Shown here: one piece after another, positions 1 through 9,104 of the stretch | Layout: each line of letters starts with the position of its first letter | Position numbering within the stretch: the stretch's first letter is position 1 | From: Candidatus Heimdallarchaeota archaeon | GTDB lineage: Archaea; Asgardarchaeota; Heimdallarchaeia; JABLTI01 | Reading direction: 5' to 3' | Length of the DNA: 46,368 nt | NCBI GenBank assembly: GCA_019894765.1 | Contig: JAGXNT010000077.1 | Coordinates: forward strand, 1-46,368 | Program-made: the position numbers and the translations under genes | Notes under the pieces: generated by a model | Databases searched by the model: none | Told to the model about the DNA's origin: nothing | What the model saw: only the letters and a program-made list of their open reading frames with translations

Positions 1-9
1 GAAAAAATG

Positions 10-37
10 AAAAAAGAGTCTTTTTCGACTCTTTTTT
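10..37. terminator. Hairpin terminator downstream of the surface-protein gene
   Basis: An 11-bp perfect inverted repeat (AAAAAAGAGTC at 10-20, GACTCTTTTTT at 27-37) has a 6-nt loop and A/T tracts on both outer sides. It lies 20 nt past the stop codon of the minus-strand gene ending at 58. The symmetric tracts would let it end transcription from either direction. Confidence 0.7.
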
Positions 38-57
38 CAAGGTGAAAGACTCGAGGG

Positions 58-3018
58 TTATCTTCTTTTACCATTAGCAGTGAAATAGATTAATACAGCT
101 ACACCTGTAACTGCAATTACTCCAGCGCCAATGTATATGTAACTTATATTGAATCCTCTTTCAAAGAGTAATGATAAACTTTCAGAATAAGAACCCCAGG
201 AATTTGTAGAGCTTTCTCCGGATCCAATCGGATTATCATTTGGTGAAATCGTTGTTTCTAAAATATTTGTAACGCCACATGCAGATGCAAAACTTGCGGG
301 TGCTGATACTTCTGTATCTGTAATTGGAGCAGTGTTTCTTTCTTCATTGATTGCATTGGTTTCTGGTAAGTCATATTCACTTCTATATCGTATTTCTGCA
401 GGTGGGAGATAGACTTCTCCATGGGTTCTAACCTCAACACTAAATTCAACAATTAAAGTCTCATTAACTGCAAGAGGTACGCCATAAACATCACCACGGC
501 GCCAGTTAACATCCTCAGCTAATACTGCAAAAGGCATTCCTATTACGACATCATCTACAAATGTTACAGAATAATCAGTAAATGGAACACCATCAATAGT
601 AATGTTAACCTCATCTGCTTGAGTTGTTGGTTTTAACAGCATTTCATTAGATTGTTCATCAATTGGGAATCTTTGTAACATTATGATGTTTGTGTCCTCA
701 TCGCCAACGTTAGTAACATTGTATCGAATTAATAGCTCATCACCAACTTCTGTTACACCAGGAGTGTATCCGAGTATCTCCAAATTCACCTCAACTTCGG
801 GTGTTGGATAGGTCGCTTCTTGACCATCTTCTTTGTGTGGGGGTGGTAAAACTATTCCGAAATCCATACTACTAGCTACTGCTGGATGACCAACTTGACC
901 AAAGATATTGTATTTTGTATGCACTGCTTCATCACTTGTGTAATTAAATACCGCAAATACTGGATGAAGTCCAACATTGGTTATTACTGGTTGTTCGTGT
1001 TGTACCACAATTGTTTCACCGGGTTCAATAAGAGGTATTACACCTTCACTTCCTGGAATAAGATTGACATAAGATAAATCAAAATTATCTGTAACGAAAG
1101 CATGGCCAAAACTATAGTTAACATTGGTTGCATTAGCATCACCTACATTTGTTAATTCAAGAGTAAAAGTAGCATTTTCACCGAAACGGTAAACGTCTTT
1201 ATCCAGAGTTACTTTCCCAACTAAAACGGCTTCATCATCATAGAGTTGAATGACTAACCCATTAGTTATACCCATGAATTCTGTTCCATCTGCATCTTCG
1301 TAAACGAATGCTGTTCCTATCACTGGTTCAAGGAATAAATGTGTCCAAGTCAATTGATCTTCTGGCAAATGAAGTGTTGATCCAAGGATTTGTACATAAT
1401 CAACAATGGTCATATTTACAACAAAAATCTGGGAATGATTAAATGGATTTTGAATTGGTAGAAAGATGTATTCTGTATCGCTTGGGAAATTTTCAATGGC
1501 AAAACTTAATGTAACGTTTTCACCCGGATTGAGAACTGGAATTGTTGCATTGAGACCGACTGTATTATCATCTAAATTAAAGGCAGTAAAGTCCATAGGA
1601 TCTAGATTCATGTAGGTCTCATCTTTGAGAATTAAACTATCAATATTGTCCATTTCTTCTCCAGTGAAGACTTGGTTGTTGCCAACCCAATCGCCTAGAG
1701 TTGTGTTGAAAAACCATCCTTTAATTTCAATTATCTCAGGACCCGAAGCTACTGTATCTGATAGTAGTTCTGTAGCGGTATTATAATACATAATTTTGTC
1801 AACATCAAAATTTAATCCCGTCTTAGCGAAAGGTAGTTGTATTCCAAGTGTTTCATTTTTTGCAAATTCACCGTAAACCACATCTATGTCATATGCAGGT
1901 TCATTGCCAACATTTTCAAAGGTGAAATTATACATCAAGTCATCTCCTTCCATAATTGGGAGAGGTGATGCTATTGACATCTCTCCTATAACTTGAGGAT
2001 AGTATTGAAGATTAGTCAGATTGAAATCATATTTTACATGAATATCAGAATATGAATGATCTATTGATATGTTAAACAATGGTAGATCCATTTTCACAAT
2101 CCATTCAAAATAGCCTTTCAAGTGAGGATACATATTGTCTGTGCGAGGATCTATTTCGAGAACTTCTACAACATAAGGAAGTTTCATTGTAATAATACTA
2201 GCATCTGCGTAAGAAGCTCCCTCAATTGGTGAAAAACTCGGCATTATATTGGTTAAGTTCATGTCTACTTGAGTTCCAGCTCTAATTAATCCCTCTGGAT
2301 CAATCCAAGCTGCACTTAGTGCAGGTATCCATTCTGTGAATAAACCTAATGTTGGGAATCGTTCGTGCAAAACTCCAATTGACATAGCTGTTACTGGAGA
2401 ATTCAATAAAACTGATGAAGTTAACCCCTCACCAAATCCAACATCTGGCACATATTGAACATATTTATCAACAAAGGATGCATATGCTCCTTCTGAGACT
2501 TGTCCATGGTATACAAACATAGCTACATTGCGACTGTTATTCCATTCTCCAAAAACTAAGTGGAGATTGAAACCATATATGTCTTCTATTGCACTTTTAG
2601 TATTAAACGCTGCAACTCTAGCATTTTGTAAGGTCATTCCTCTAAAAACGAGTAATAATGTTGCACCATCAGGAACATCCCAAAATCTTCTTTGGCTATG
2701 TAACCTCCAAGCTCTTTGGTTGGAAACAACAAGTTGTAACCCAACAAGATTTGATAGAGCTGATAAATCAAAAGGTAGAGTTACTGTTCCACCTAAAAGA
2801 TCCATATTAATTCCCACTGCTTCACTTCTCATTGGATGAATATTTATTGATTCAATGTATCTAGAGGAATCATATTCATATTGATCAGTAATAGCTTCAA
2901 TAGCTAAAGATTCTGATTCCAAAGATGAACTTTTTATTTCAGCTGTAGAAACACTAGACATAATAAATACGAATGAGACAAACAAAGCAATTGAGAGTTT
3001 CATAGTCTTGCTTTTCAT
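58..3018 (-). CDS. Large secreted, C-terminally anchored surface protein with CARDB/DUF11-like domains
   Basis: The 986-residue protein starts with a signal peptide (residues 1-26: basic start, then a hydrophobic stretch ending near STA). It ends with one transmembrane helix at about 960-980 followed by a short basic tail (NGKRR). That makes it a type I protein with nearly all its mass outside the cell. The ectodomain has several beta-sandwich-like segments with phrases such as FTLELTNVGDANATN and IRYNVTNVGDEDTN. These are typical of CARDB/DUF11-like domains in archaeal surface proteins. Many N-x-S/T sequons suggest N-glycosylation. No catalytic motif is visible, so an S-layer, adhesin or envelope role is inferred. 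The ATG at 3018 lies about 50 nt downstream of the predicted transcription start. The ATG at 3003 would also keep the signal peptide. Confidence 0.75.
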   Translation of the reverse strand: MKSKTMKLSIALFVSFVFIMSSVSTAEIKSSSLESESLAIEAITDQYEYDSSRYIESINIHPMRSEAVGINMDLLGGTVTLPFDLSALSNLVGLQLVVSNQRAWRLHSQRRFWDVPDGATLLLVFRGMTLQNARVAAFNTKSAIEDIYGFNLHLVFGEWNNSRNVAMFVYHGQVSEGAYASFVDKYVQYVPDVGFGEGLTSSVLLNSPVTAMSIGVLHERFPTLGLFTEWIPALSAAWIDPEGLIRAGTQVDMNLTNIMPSFSPIEGASYADASIITMKLPYVVEVLEIDPRTDNMYPHLKGYFEWIVKMDLPLFNISIDHSYSDIHVKYDFNLTNLQYYPQVIGEMSIASPLPIMEGDDLMYNFTFENVGNEPAYDIDVVYGEFAKNETLGIQLPFAKTGLNFDVDKIMYYNTATELLSDTVASGPEIIEIKGWFFNTTLGDWVGNNQVFTGEEMDNIDSLILKDETYMNLDPMDFTAFNLDDNTVGLNATIPVLNPGENVTLSFAIENFPSDTEYIFLPIQNPFNHSQIFVVNMTIVDYVQILGSTLHLPEDQLTWTHLFLEPVIGTAFVYEDADGTEFMGITNGLVIQLYDDEAVLVGKVTLDKDVYRFGENATFTLELTNVGDANATNVNYSFGHAFVTDNFDLSYVNLIPGSEGVIPLIEPGETIVVQHEQPVITNVGLHPVFAVFNYTSDEAVHTKYNIFGQVGHPAVASSMDFGIVLPPPHKEDGQEATYPTPEVEVNLEILGYTPGVTEVGDELLIRYNVTNVGDEDTNIIMLQRFPIDEQSNEMLLKPTTQADEVNITIDGVPFTDYSVTFVDDVVIGMPFAVLAEDVNWRRGDVYGVPLAVNETLIVEFSVEVRTHGEVYLPPAEIRYRSEYDLPETNAINEERNTAPITDTEVSAPASFASACGVTNILETTISPNDNPIGSGESSTNSWGSYSESLSLLFERGFNISYIYIGAGVIAVTGVAVLIYFTANGKRR

Positions 3019-3091
3019 ATTTTTTCACTTTTTTTCTTTTTTGTAATCTTAAATTCACGATTAAGTCTATTTACTTAGATAGTCATTTTAC

Positions 3092-3099
3092 TATTTAAA
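3092..3099 (-). promoter_or_regulatory. TATA box of the surface-protein gene
   Basis: On the minus strand the sequence reads GTTTAAATAG. This puts the transcription start near 3068 and gives a leader of about 50 nt before the ATG at 3018. The same GTTTAAATA core precedes the RIO1 gene (14344-14350). Confidence 0.5.
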
Positions 3100-3117
3100 C
3101 ATTTATTTTAAGAAATC

Positions 3118-3175
3118 TTGAACCACCAGTTCAAATTTTCTTGAACTGATAAAAATCACTAAAAGTTCGGTTCAA
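3118..3175. repeat. Cluster of TTGAAC/GTTCAA inverted repeats, candidate operator
   Basis: TTGAAC at 3118-3123 and GTTCAA at 3129-3134 form a perfect palindrome with a 5-nt spacer. Further copies are TTGAAC at 3141-3146, a degenerate GTTCGG at 3165-3170 and GTTCAA at 3170-3175. The cluster lies between two divergent genes, just upstream of the TATA box for the minus-strand surface-protein gene. This is where a dimeric regulator would bind. No regulator gene is adjacent. Confidence 0.4.
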
Positions 3176-3247
3176 TAGAAAGCTTTTAGTTAAGAAAAAT
3201 GGTTTTTAGCGATGAATGTATGAGTCCCAATAGCACTTGTGATTTGA

Positions 3248-4639
3248 ATGTTAGATAAAGTTGAACAGATTTTAAAGAAATATAGTTTTAAAAAAGGGGA
3301 TTTTGCAGATATTCGATTACAAAAGGGCTCAGGAACTCTTGTTACAATTCAAAATGGTAGACCTGAACAAATTAATTATGAGAAAGAAATTGGTGCAGGA
3401 ATTAGGGCATTAATTGACGGAGGATGGGGGTTCGTTTCTATTGTTGGTTTTGACTTAACGAATATCGAAAAAGCGTTACAAAATGCAATGAAGATTGCTC
3501 AAGCAACAGCTAAGAAAACAACTGAAAAAGGTAAAATGATTGAAGATTTTGCTGTTGAAGGAAAATATAAAGTAAAATACAAAAAAGATCCTCGAAACAT
3601 ATCCATTGAACAAAAATATGAAATTGTCCAAGAATATGAAAAAGTTACTCGTGAGTATTCGGATAAAATCGTTTCAACAAATGCTTCAATAAAGGAATGG
3701 TTTCAAAAAGAAATAATCGTTAACACCTTAGGAACTAAGGTAGAATCAGAATATGGTAATCTCAATCTTGCCTGCATGGCTACATCGAGAGAAGGAGATA
3801 CCATGCAAAACGTTTACACAGCTATGGGGACAACAAATGGTTGGGAGGAAATAGAAAAGCTCAATGTTACCAAGGATGGATTGGAATTAGCGAAAAGAGC
3901 AATAGAACTTTTAAAAGCTAAAAAACCTCCAAGTGGAAAAATGGATATTGTAATGGATCAATCATTAGTAGGAGTTTATGTTCACGAGTCTTTTGGTCAT
4001 GCAGAAGAAGCCGATGCAATTTTAGCTAAAGATTCAATTTTAGAGGGAAAAATGGGGAAGAAAATCGGTTGTAAATTAATTAACATATATGATGACCCCA
4101 CTATTCCTGGTTTACGAGGTAGCTACTTGTATGATTCAGAAGGAACAATGGCTATTAAACGAGAATTAGTTCGGGAAGGTATACAAAAAGGTTATTTACA
4201 CTCATTAGAAACTGCTGCAAAAATGGATGCAGAACCAAATGGTGCTGCTCGGGCTATGAATTTTAATTATCGTCCTGTTGTTAGAATGGGAAATACTTAC
4301 ATTGATGCAGGGGATTCCTCTTTTGAAGAATTACTCGAGTCAATTAAAAATGGTGTCTATCTCGAGAAATCTTATGGTGGATACGTTGATACCGCGAAAG
4401 GTGAATTCTATTTCTCTGCTCAAGGCGGTCATATCATTAGAAATGGAGAATTAGCTGAAGCAATACAGAACGTTAGTATGAGTGGATTGTGTTTAGAAGT
4501 TTTGCAAAGAACAGTTGCTGTAGGAAAAGACTTACGTTTTGATTTTCCAGGTTCATGTGGAAAGCAATCACAATGGGTTCCAGTTCATGCTGGCGGTCCA
4601 CCTATTGCAGTAAAGGAAATCGTCGTTGGAGGGCAGTGA
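3248..4639 (+). CDS. tldD: TldD-family metallopeptidase (PmbA/TldD, catalytic subunit)
   Basis: At 463 residues it has normal TldD length. It carries the HExxxH zinc motif (H246-E247...H251 in VHESFGHAEEAD) and the glycine-rich C-terminal half of the family. TldD pairs with TldE/PmbA to form a heterodimeric protease whose cleft degrades unfolded peptides. In bacteria it matures microcin B17 and the CcdA antitoxin. The archaeal substrate is unknown. The next gene is its usual partner and overlaps or abuts its 3' end. The ATG at 3248 is the first start that keeps the conserved N-terminal helix. No precursor peptide gene is visible nearby, so general peptide turnover is the safest reading. Confidence 0.9.
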   Translation: MLDKVEQILKKYSFKKGDFADIRLQKGSGTLVTIQNGRPEQINYEKEIGAGIRALIDGGWGFVSIVGFDLTNIEKALQNAMKIAQATAKKTTEKGKMIEDFAVEGKYKVKYKKDPRNISIEQKYEIVQEYEKVTREYSDKIVSTNASIKEWFQKEIIVNTLGTKVESEYGNLNLACMATSREGDTMQNVYTAMGTTNGWEEIEKLNVTKDGLELAKRAIELLKAKKPPSGKMDIVMDQSLVGVYVHESFGHAEEADAILAKDSILEGKMGKKIGCKLINIYDDPTIPGLRGSYLYDSEGTMAIKRELVREGIQKGYLHSLETAAKMDAEPNGAARAMNFNYRPVVRMGNTYIDAGDSSFEELLESIKNGVYLEKSYGGYVDTAKGEFYFSAQGGHIIRNGELAEAIQNVSMSGLCLEVLQRTVAVGKDLRFDFPGSCGKQSQWVPVHAGGPPIAVKEIVVGGQ

Positions 4640-4643
4640 AATC

Positions 4644-5975
4644 TTGGATAGCATCTATCACAAAGCTATAAATTTAGGTCTGAAAAAAGGCGCGGATCAA
4701 GTAGAATTATTTGTGATAGAAGGATATTCAGATGTTGTGCAACTAGAAAAGAGTGCTATTAAAGCTTCAGAAAGCAAATCAGTAACTGGTCTAGGAGTAA
4801 GAGCTTATACAAAGAAAGGTTTGGGTATTGCCACAACATCACTAATTGATGAAGAATCAATAAAAGACATAGTGAGTAAAGCTGTAAAACTGAGTAAACT
4901 CTCACCTCCGGATGAATTATTCAAAACTCTTCCTGGTCCTTTTGAGAAATATCCAGTAATTGATGGATTGTCAAATGAGGGAGTTCGTAATCTCACAGCT
5001 GATAAATTAACTGAAATGGCTATTGATGCAATTGATGGTGCACTAGAAAAGCATGAAGTAGTCGTAAGTGGGAATCTCACTCGTTCACATGCAGTTGAAA
5101 CAATCTATAATAGCTTAGGCGTAGAAGTTACTCAAAACCTAAGTTCATTATCTGGAGTAATTTTTGTTAAAGCAGAAGAAAAAGACGATATATCCACTTC
5201 ATGGGATTATCAAAAAACTAGAACTGTTAAGGATTTTGAACCCGAACGCATAGGTCGAATCGCGTCTGAGAATGCGATATCACTCTTAGGTTCTAAGAAA
5301 ATTAAAAGTCAAGATTTACCAATTATATTGGATTCGAGAAGCGCTCTTGATACTCTATCCTCAATAATTAGTGCTGGGTTAGATGCTTTTGAAGTCATAT
5401 TAGGAACAGCCTACTTTAAAGATAGATTAGGTGAACAAATAACCAACGAAGAAATCACTCTAATAGATAATCCACTATATACCGGTGGAGTTGGGTCTGC
5501 ACATTTTGATGATGAAGGGGTTCCTCATAAAGAATTAACCTTAATAGAAGGGGGTGTTGCGAAAGCTTATTTCTCAAATTCCTATTGTGCTAATGTTTTA
5601 GGTATAAAAAACACCGGACATGCTTCCAAGGGAAGCTTAAGCAGTAAACCCCACCCAGATTTAACTCAAATCCAAATAGCACCAGGTGCCTGGACTGTGG
5701 ATGAAATAATCTCAGAAACTAAGAAAGGTTTGTACCTGAAGGATAGTTCACTTGAACCATCATCTGGGTCACCAAATATTTCTGTCTTAATAGATCAAGG
5801 ATTCTTAATCGAGAAAGGAGAAATAAGTCATCCCTTGAAAGAAACTATGGTGGGGACAAATATTTTCGATTTATTGAAAAACGTAAATGCAATTTCAAAG
5901 GAAGTAATCAATGAATCAGGGTCAATTTCTCCAACAATACGAATTGCTAAAGCAAGGATTGCCGGTGGAGAGTAA
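4644..5975 (+). CDS. tldE: TldE/PmbA-family protein, non-catalytic partner of TldD
   Basis: It belongs to the PmbA/TldD superfamily by overall sequence (GADQVELFV at the start, SGSPNISVLI near the end). It lacks the HExxxH motif, as expected for TldE, which shapes the cleft of the heterodimer without binding zinc. I chose TTG 4644 because a GGAGGG ribosome binding site (4628-4633) sits 10 nt upstream. An in-frame TTG at 4626 would overlap that site. The site lies within the last codons of tldD, so the genes are translationally coupled. The product is about 443 residues. Confidence 0.85.
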   Translation: MDSIYHKAINLGLKKGADQVELFVIEGYSDVVQLEKSAIKASESKSVTGLGVRAYTKKGLGIATTSLIDEESIKDIVSKAVKLSKLSPPDELFKTLPGPFEKYPVIDGLSNEGVRNLTADKLTEMAIDAIDGALEKHEVVVSGNLTRSHAVETIYNSLGVEVTQNLSSLSGVIFVKAEEKDDISTSWDYQKTRTVKDFEPERIGRIASENAISLLGSKKIKSQDLPIILDSRSALDTLSSIISAGLDAFEVILGTAYFKDRLGEQITNEEITLIDNPLYTGGVGSAHFDDEGVPHKELTLIEGGVAKAYFSNSYCANVLGIKNTGHASKGSLSSKPHPDLTQIQIAPGAWTVDEIISETKKGLYLKDSSLEPSSGSPNISVLIDQGFLIEKGEISHPLKETMVGTNIFDLLKNVNAISKEVINESGSISPTIRIAKARIAGGE

Positions 5976-6060
5976 CTCAACTACTACTTTTAAACACCAA
6001 TTCTTTATATTAGAAATAAATTACACTATTTGTAGTATAAAATTTCGGTGGAAAAAATAA

Positions 6061-6753
6061 TTGACAGATGAAAGCGTGTTTAGACTTCTAGGTCCTGTAA
6101 TGGTTGGCCCTTCCAGTTCACATACAGCTGGTGCTGTTAGAATTGGGCGAACTGCAAGATTACTTTATGGTAAACAACCAAAAGTAGTAGATGTCTATTT
6201 TCACGGATCGTTTGCTGATACGTGGAAAGGACATGGAAGTGATAAAGCAGTAATTGGTGGATTGTTAGGATTCAAAACATTTGATGAACGAATTAAAGAT
6301 GCAGATAAATATGCAGAAGAAGCTGGTTTACAAGTTAATTTCAAGGAAATCAAATTAGGAAAACGCTATCATCCTAATAGCATCAAAATTGTTGTAAAGG
6401 ATGGAAATGAGGATTCAATATATATAATTGCAGAATCTGTTGGTGGAGGAGATATTGTTATTCGAGAGATAATGGGTTTCAGAACTGAAATTACAGGTGA
6501 AAATGCAACACTCATCCTTCGTCATGGTGATCTTGTTGGAACTCTTTCGAAAATAACAGGAGTAATTTCTTCATTTGAATTAAACATTCTTTCTCTTAAA
6601 AGCAAAGATATTCTAGGAAAAGAAGAAGCAGTAACTACAATAGAGATAGAAGAATCAGCACCTAAAGACTTGGAATCGGAACTAAACAAAATCAAAGGAA
6701 TGAAAATGGTGCGAATATTACCGAAATTAGCAGAAGGAGAGGAGATGTTCTAA
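6061..6753 (+). CDS. sdaAB: L-serine dehydratase, beta subunit (iron-sulfur type)
   Basis: The 230-residue protein opens with the serine dehydratase beta signature LGPVMVGPSSSHTAGAVRIG (about residues 10-29). It ends with an ACT domain from about residue 150 (LRHGDLVGTLSKITGVISSF), the usual site of allosteric serine or amino-acid sensing. Together with the next gene it deaminates L-serine to pyruvate and ammonia. The start is TTG at 6061, with GGTGG at 6047-6051 as ribosome binding site and a TATA-like TATAAAAT at about 6037-6044. It overlaps the alpha-subunit gene by one base (TAATG). This is the split two-subunit arrangement of Bacillus and Thermotoga. Confidence 0.92.
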   Translation: MTDESVFRLLGPVMVGPSSSHTAGAVRIGRTARLLYGKQPKVVDVYFHGSFADTWKGHGSDKAVIGGLLGFKTFDERIKDADKYAEEAGLQVNFKEIKLGKRYHPNSIKIVVKDGNEDSIYIIAESVGGGDIVIREIMGFRTEITGENATLILRHGDLVGTLSKITGVISSFELNILSLKSKDILGKEEAVTTIEIEESAPKDLESELNKIKGMKMVRILPKLAEGEEMF

Positions 6754-7658
6754 TGACAGTTGAGAGTGTAATACCTTTCTTAGAAAAAGCGAAGAAAGAA
6801 GAAAAATCTCTTGGAGAAATCATGATTGAACATGAAGTAGCTGTTCAGGAATCAAGCGCTAAAAATGTTGTTTTTGCCATGAAACGTATTTGGGAAGTCA
6901 TGGTAAAATCAATAGAAGAAGGCATTAAGATTACAGAGAGGTCTCCAAGTGGTATGAGTGGTGGAGATGCGAAAAAAATACTTGCTAAATCAAAGAAAGG
7001 AAAATCACTTTCTGGTAAAAATATCTTGAAAGTCGCTGCTCGAGCAATAGCCGTTGCAGAATATAGTTCATCGATGGGTATTATTGTAGCTTCACCTACT
7101 GCTGGTTCTTCTGGAGTCGTTCCTGCGGTTGTGTATACTGCTGCCGAAATCTGTGATGCATCTGAAGAAGCGATTATTAAGGGCTTATTTGCTTCTGGTC
7201 TCATAGGTTTAGTGTGTGATGCTATAGCCTCCACAAGCGGTTCTGAACACGGTTGTCAAGCAGAAATTGGTGTATCAGCTGCAATGGCAGCTGCTGCAGC
7301 TGTTGAAATCGCTGGAGGTACTGCTGAGGAAGCTGTTAATGCTGCTGCTTTAATGCTCAAGAATTCATTAGGATTAGCTTGCGATCCTGTTGCAGGATTA
7401 GTTGAAACACCATGCATTAAAAGAAATGGCATGATGGCTGCTGAGGCTCTTCTTGCTGCTGATATGTCTCTAAGTGGGGTTATAAGCAATATTCCTTTTG
7501 ATGAGGTTGTAGTAGCAATGGATGATATTGGTCAAATGATGCCTTGCGAAATCAAGGAAACATCAGAAGGTGGCTTAGCTATAACCAAGACTGGAAAAGC
7601 ATACAAAATAAAACTTCGATCAAGTGGTACTCGAGAACTTGAGAAATCTGAGGATTAA
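6753..7658 (+). CDS. sdaAA: L-serine dehydratase, alpha subunit (iron-sulfur type)
   Basis: The 301-residue catalytic subunit has cysteines expected to hold the catalytic [4Fe-4S] cluster: C168 (HGCQAE), C210 and C221 (CDPVAGLVETPC). One iron of the cluster binds the serine hydroxyl as a Lewis acid. The central helix region is very alanine-rich (SAAMAAAAAVEIAGG), as in the family. Its ATG overlaps the stop of the beta subunit, so the two are translated together. The length is normal and no key residue is missing. The cluster is oxygen-sensitive, which fits an anaerobic or microaerophilic host. Confidence 0.92.
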   Translation: MTVESVIPFLEKAKKEEKSLGEIMIEHEVAVQESSAKNVVFAMKRIWEVMVKSIEEGIKITERSPSGMSGGDAKKILAKSKKGKSLSGKNILKVAARAIAVAEYSSSMGIIVASPTAGSSGVVPAVVYTAAEICDASEEAIIKGLFASGLIGLVCDAIASTSGSEHGCQAEIGVSAAMAAAAAVEIAGGTAEEAVNAAALMLKNSLGLACDPVAGLVETPCIKRNGMMAAEALLAADMSLSGVISNIPFDEVVVAMDDIGQMMPCEIKETSEGGLAITKTGKAYKIKLRSSGTRELEKSED

Positions 7659-7690
7659 GAATATCACTTTTGAGTATTCTTTTCCTTTTA
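7657..7690. terminator. Bidirectional terminator between sdaAA and the 420-aa gene
   Basis: AAGAATA (7657-7663) pairs with TATTCTT (7675-7681) across an 11-nt loop and is followed by a T-rich tract on the plus strand. It sits between two converging genes and overlaps the sdaAA stop codon. Confidence 0.5.
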
Positions 7691-8950
7691 CAATTTTTCT
7701 TTCAAATAAACTCTACTAATTTTATTGAGAATATGACTTAAATCAAAATAATTCTTTCCATGGATTTTATCTATCAAGACTGAATAGAATTCATTTACTT
7801 TGCTATCGCCGTATTCTATTTTTTTGAGATATTGAGAAATTTCAAATAGTGTATCTAAGAAATCCTTAGAAACATCTCTTACCTCTTTAGCAAATTTTGT
7901 TATTTCTTTTTGGAGATTTATAATACTTTTAGTTTTATCTTCTTCAAGGAATTGGTTTACTATGTCCTTTAAATCCTTCATTGCTTGCTTTTCAGACATA
8001 ACTCTAAGATTGAATCCTTTTATTCCGGAATATAAGAATTCAATTTGCTTTAGATTTTCATATTTGGTTAATTCAATTGTCTCAATTGACTTTAAAGCAT
8101 GTTCTTTTATCATTCCATTTACTTTGATTTTCTTCATATCTTCTAGTAATTTCTCTTTTAGATCACTCAGAAAATCTTCTTGAGTTTCAACTTCTAAAGA
8201 ATTAATCAGCAAAACTATATATTTCACAATACAATCTTCAATTCTGTTTAGCCAGTAAAGCATGTCAGTTGTTGTCGTTGTTGTTTTTGATTCAATTTCA
8301 AGATGTCTTAATCCAATCTCGAAGAGGGCTTCTATCGCTGCTTTCGCTAAATTGGGTTCTCTCACCTTTAATGCTTCTGCAACACCAATTCTTGCAAAGT
8401 TCCAGAGAATTCTTAGAAACGCTTTCTCTTGGTTTAGTTTATCAACAACAATTTCTGGAGGGATTCTTTTTTGTAGCTCAGGCTTTAATTCACTAGCTTG
8501 GAAAGTTGTTTTCACAATAAAATCTTGAGGAGTTTTACCTGCGAGTTCAATCCCTCTAATTAATCCCAATGCTTCATAATAAGAAATGGTATCCGATGTT
8601 ACTACTTTATTTAGGATATCAAATTCAAAATGTTGTAGAGCTTTCTTAATCTCTTTGGACATAAGATGATCAATAATGAGTTCTAATCCGTTGTAAATTA
8701 TTTCATTAAGAATAACAGTTGCTCCTTTAATGAAATTCTCAGCTTCAGGCACAAGTCCTGCACTTTTCTTTTTGAGAATTCTACCAGATATTTCAATATC
8801 TGTTATTAAGATTAAATCTAATGCAATAGATTCTGAATTGACTAATTCGAGTCGTGCTAGGTTTTCAGAATAAATTTTCCTAATTACTCCTATCTCTGCG
8901 CCATTTTGATCTAGAATGATTGTACCACTATCAGCTTTTTCTTGACTCAT
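7688..8950 (-). CDS. Unrecognised protein: small beta N-terminal domain plus long all-helical region
   Basis: I do not recognise this 420-residue protein. Residues 8-62 alternate short strands (GTIILDQNGAEIGVIRKIY, IALDLILITDIEISGRIL) in a way that resembles a PRC-barrel-like fold. PRC domains recur in archaeal cell-division and membrane-linked proteins. From about residue 70 to the end it is amphipathic helix, rich in Lys, Glu, Leu and Ile, with coiled-coil potential at about 320-375. There is a six-threonine run near residue 225. No signal peptide, transmembrane helix, P-loop or cysteine motif is seen, so it is probably a cytoplasmic scaffold. It is transcribed toward sdaAA and is 154 nt from the GAF gene upstream on the same strand. 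Confidence 0.6.
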   Translation of the reverse strand: MSQEKADSGTIILDQNGAEIGVIRKIYSENLARLELVNSESIALDLILITDIEISGRILKKKSAGLVPEAENFIKGATVILNEIIYNGLELIIDHLMSKEIKKALQHFEFDILNKVVTSDTISYYEALGLIRGIELAGKTPQDFIVKTTFQASELKPELQKRIPPEIVVDKLNQEKAFLRILWNFARIGVAEALKVREPNLAKAAIEALFEIGLRHLEIESKTTTTTTDMLYWLNRIEDCIVKYIVLLINSLEVETQEDFLSDLKEKLLEDMKKIKVNGMIKEHALKSIETIELTKYENLKQIEFLYSGIKGFNLRVMSEKQAMKDLKDIVNQFLEEDKTKSIINLQKEITKFAKEVRDVSKDFLDTLFEISQYLKKIEYGDSKVNEFYSVLIDKIHGKNYFDLSHILNKISRVYLKEKL

Positions 8951-9104
8951 TTATTTTGACCTCAAAGTATTTTTGTAATCTCTTGAAGGGAGTGTTAAAG
9001 ATATTTTGAATCCTATTTTACTTAGGAGTTAGTTTTCATCGTTTGAAAATCCTAAAAAACCTTTCTTTAGCTTCTAATTGTCGAGTAAAAAAACAAATAC
9101 AGAA

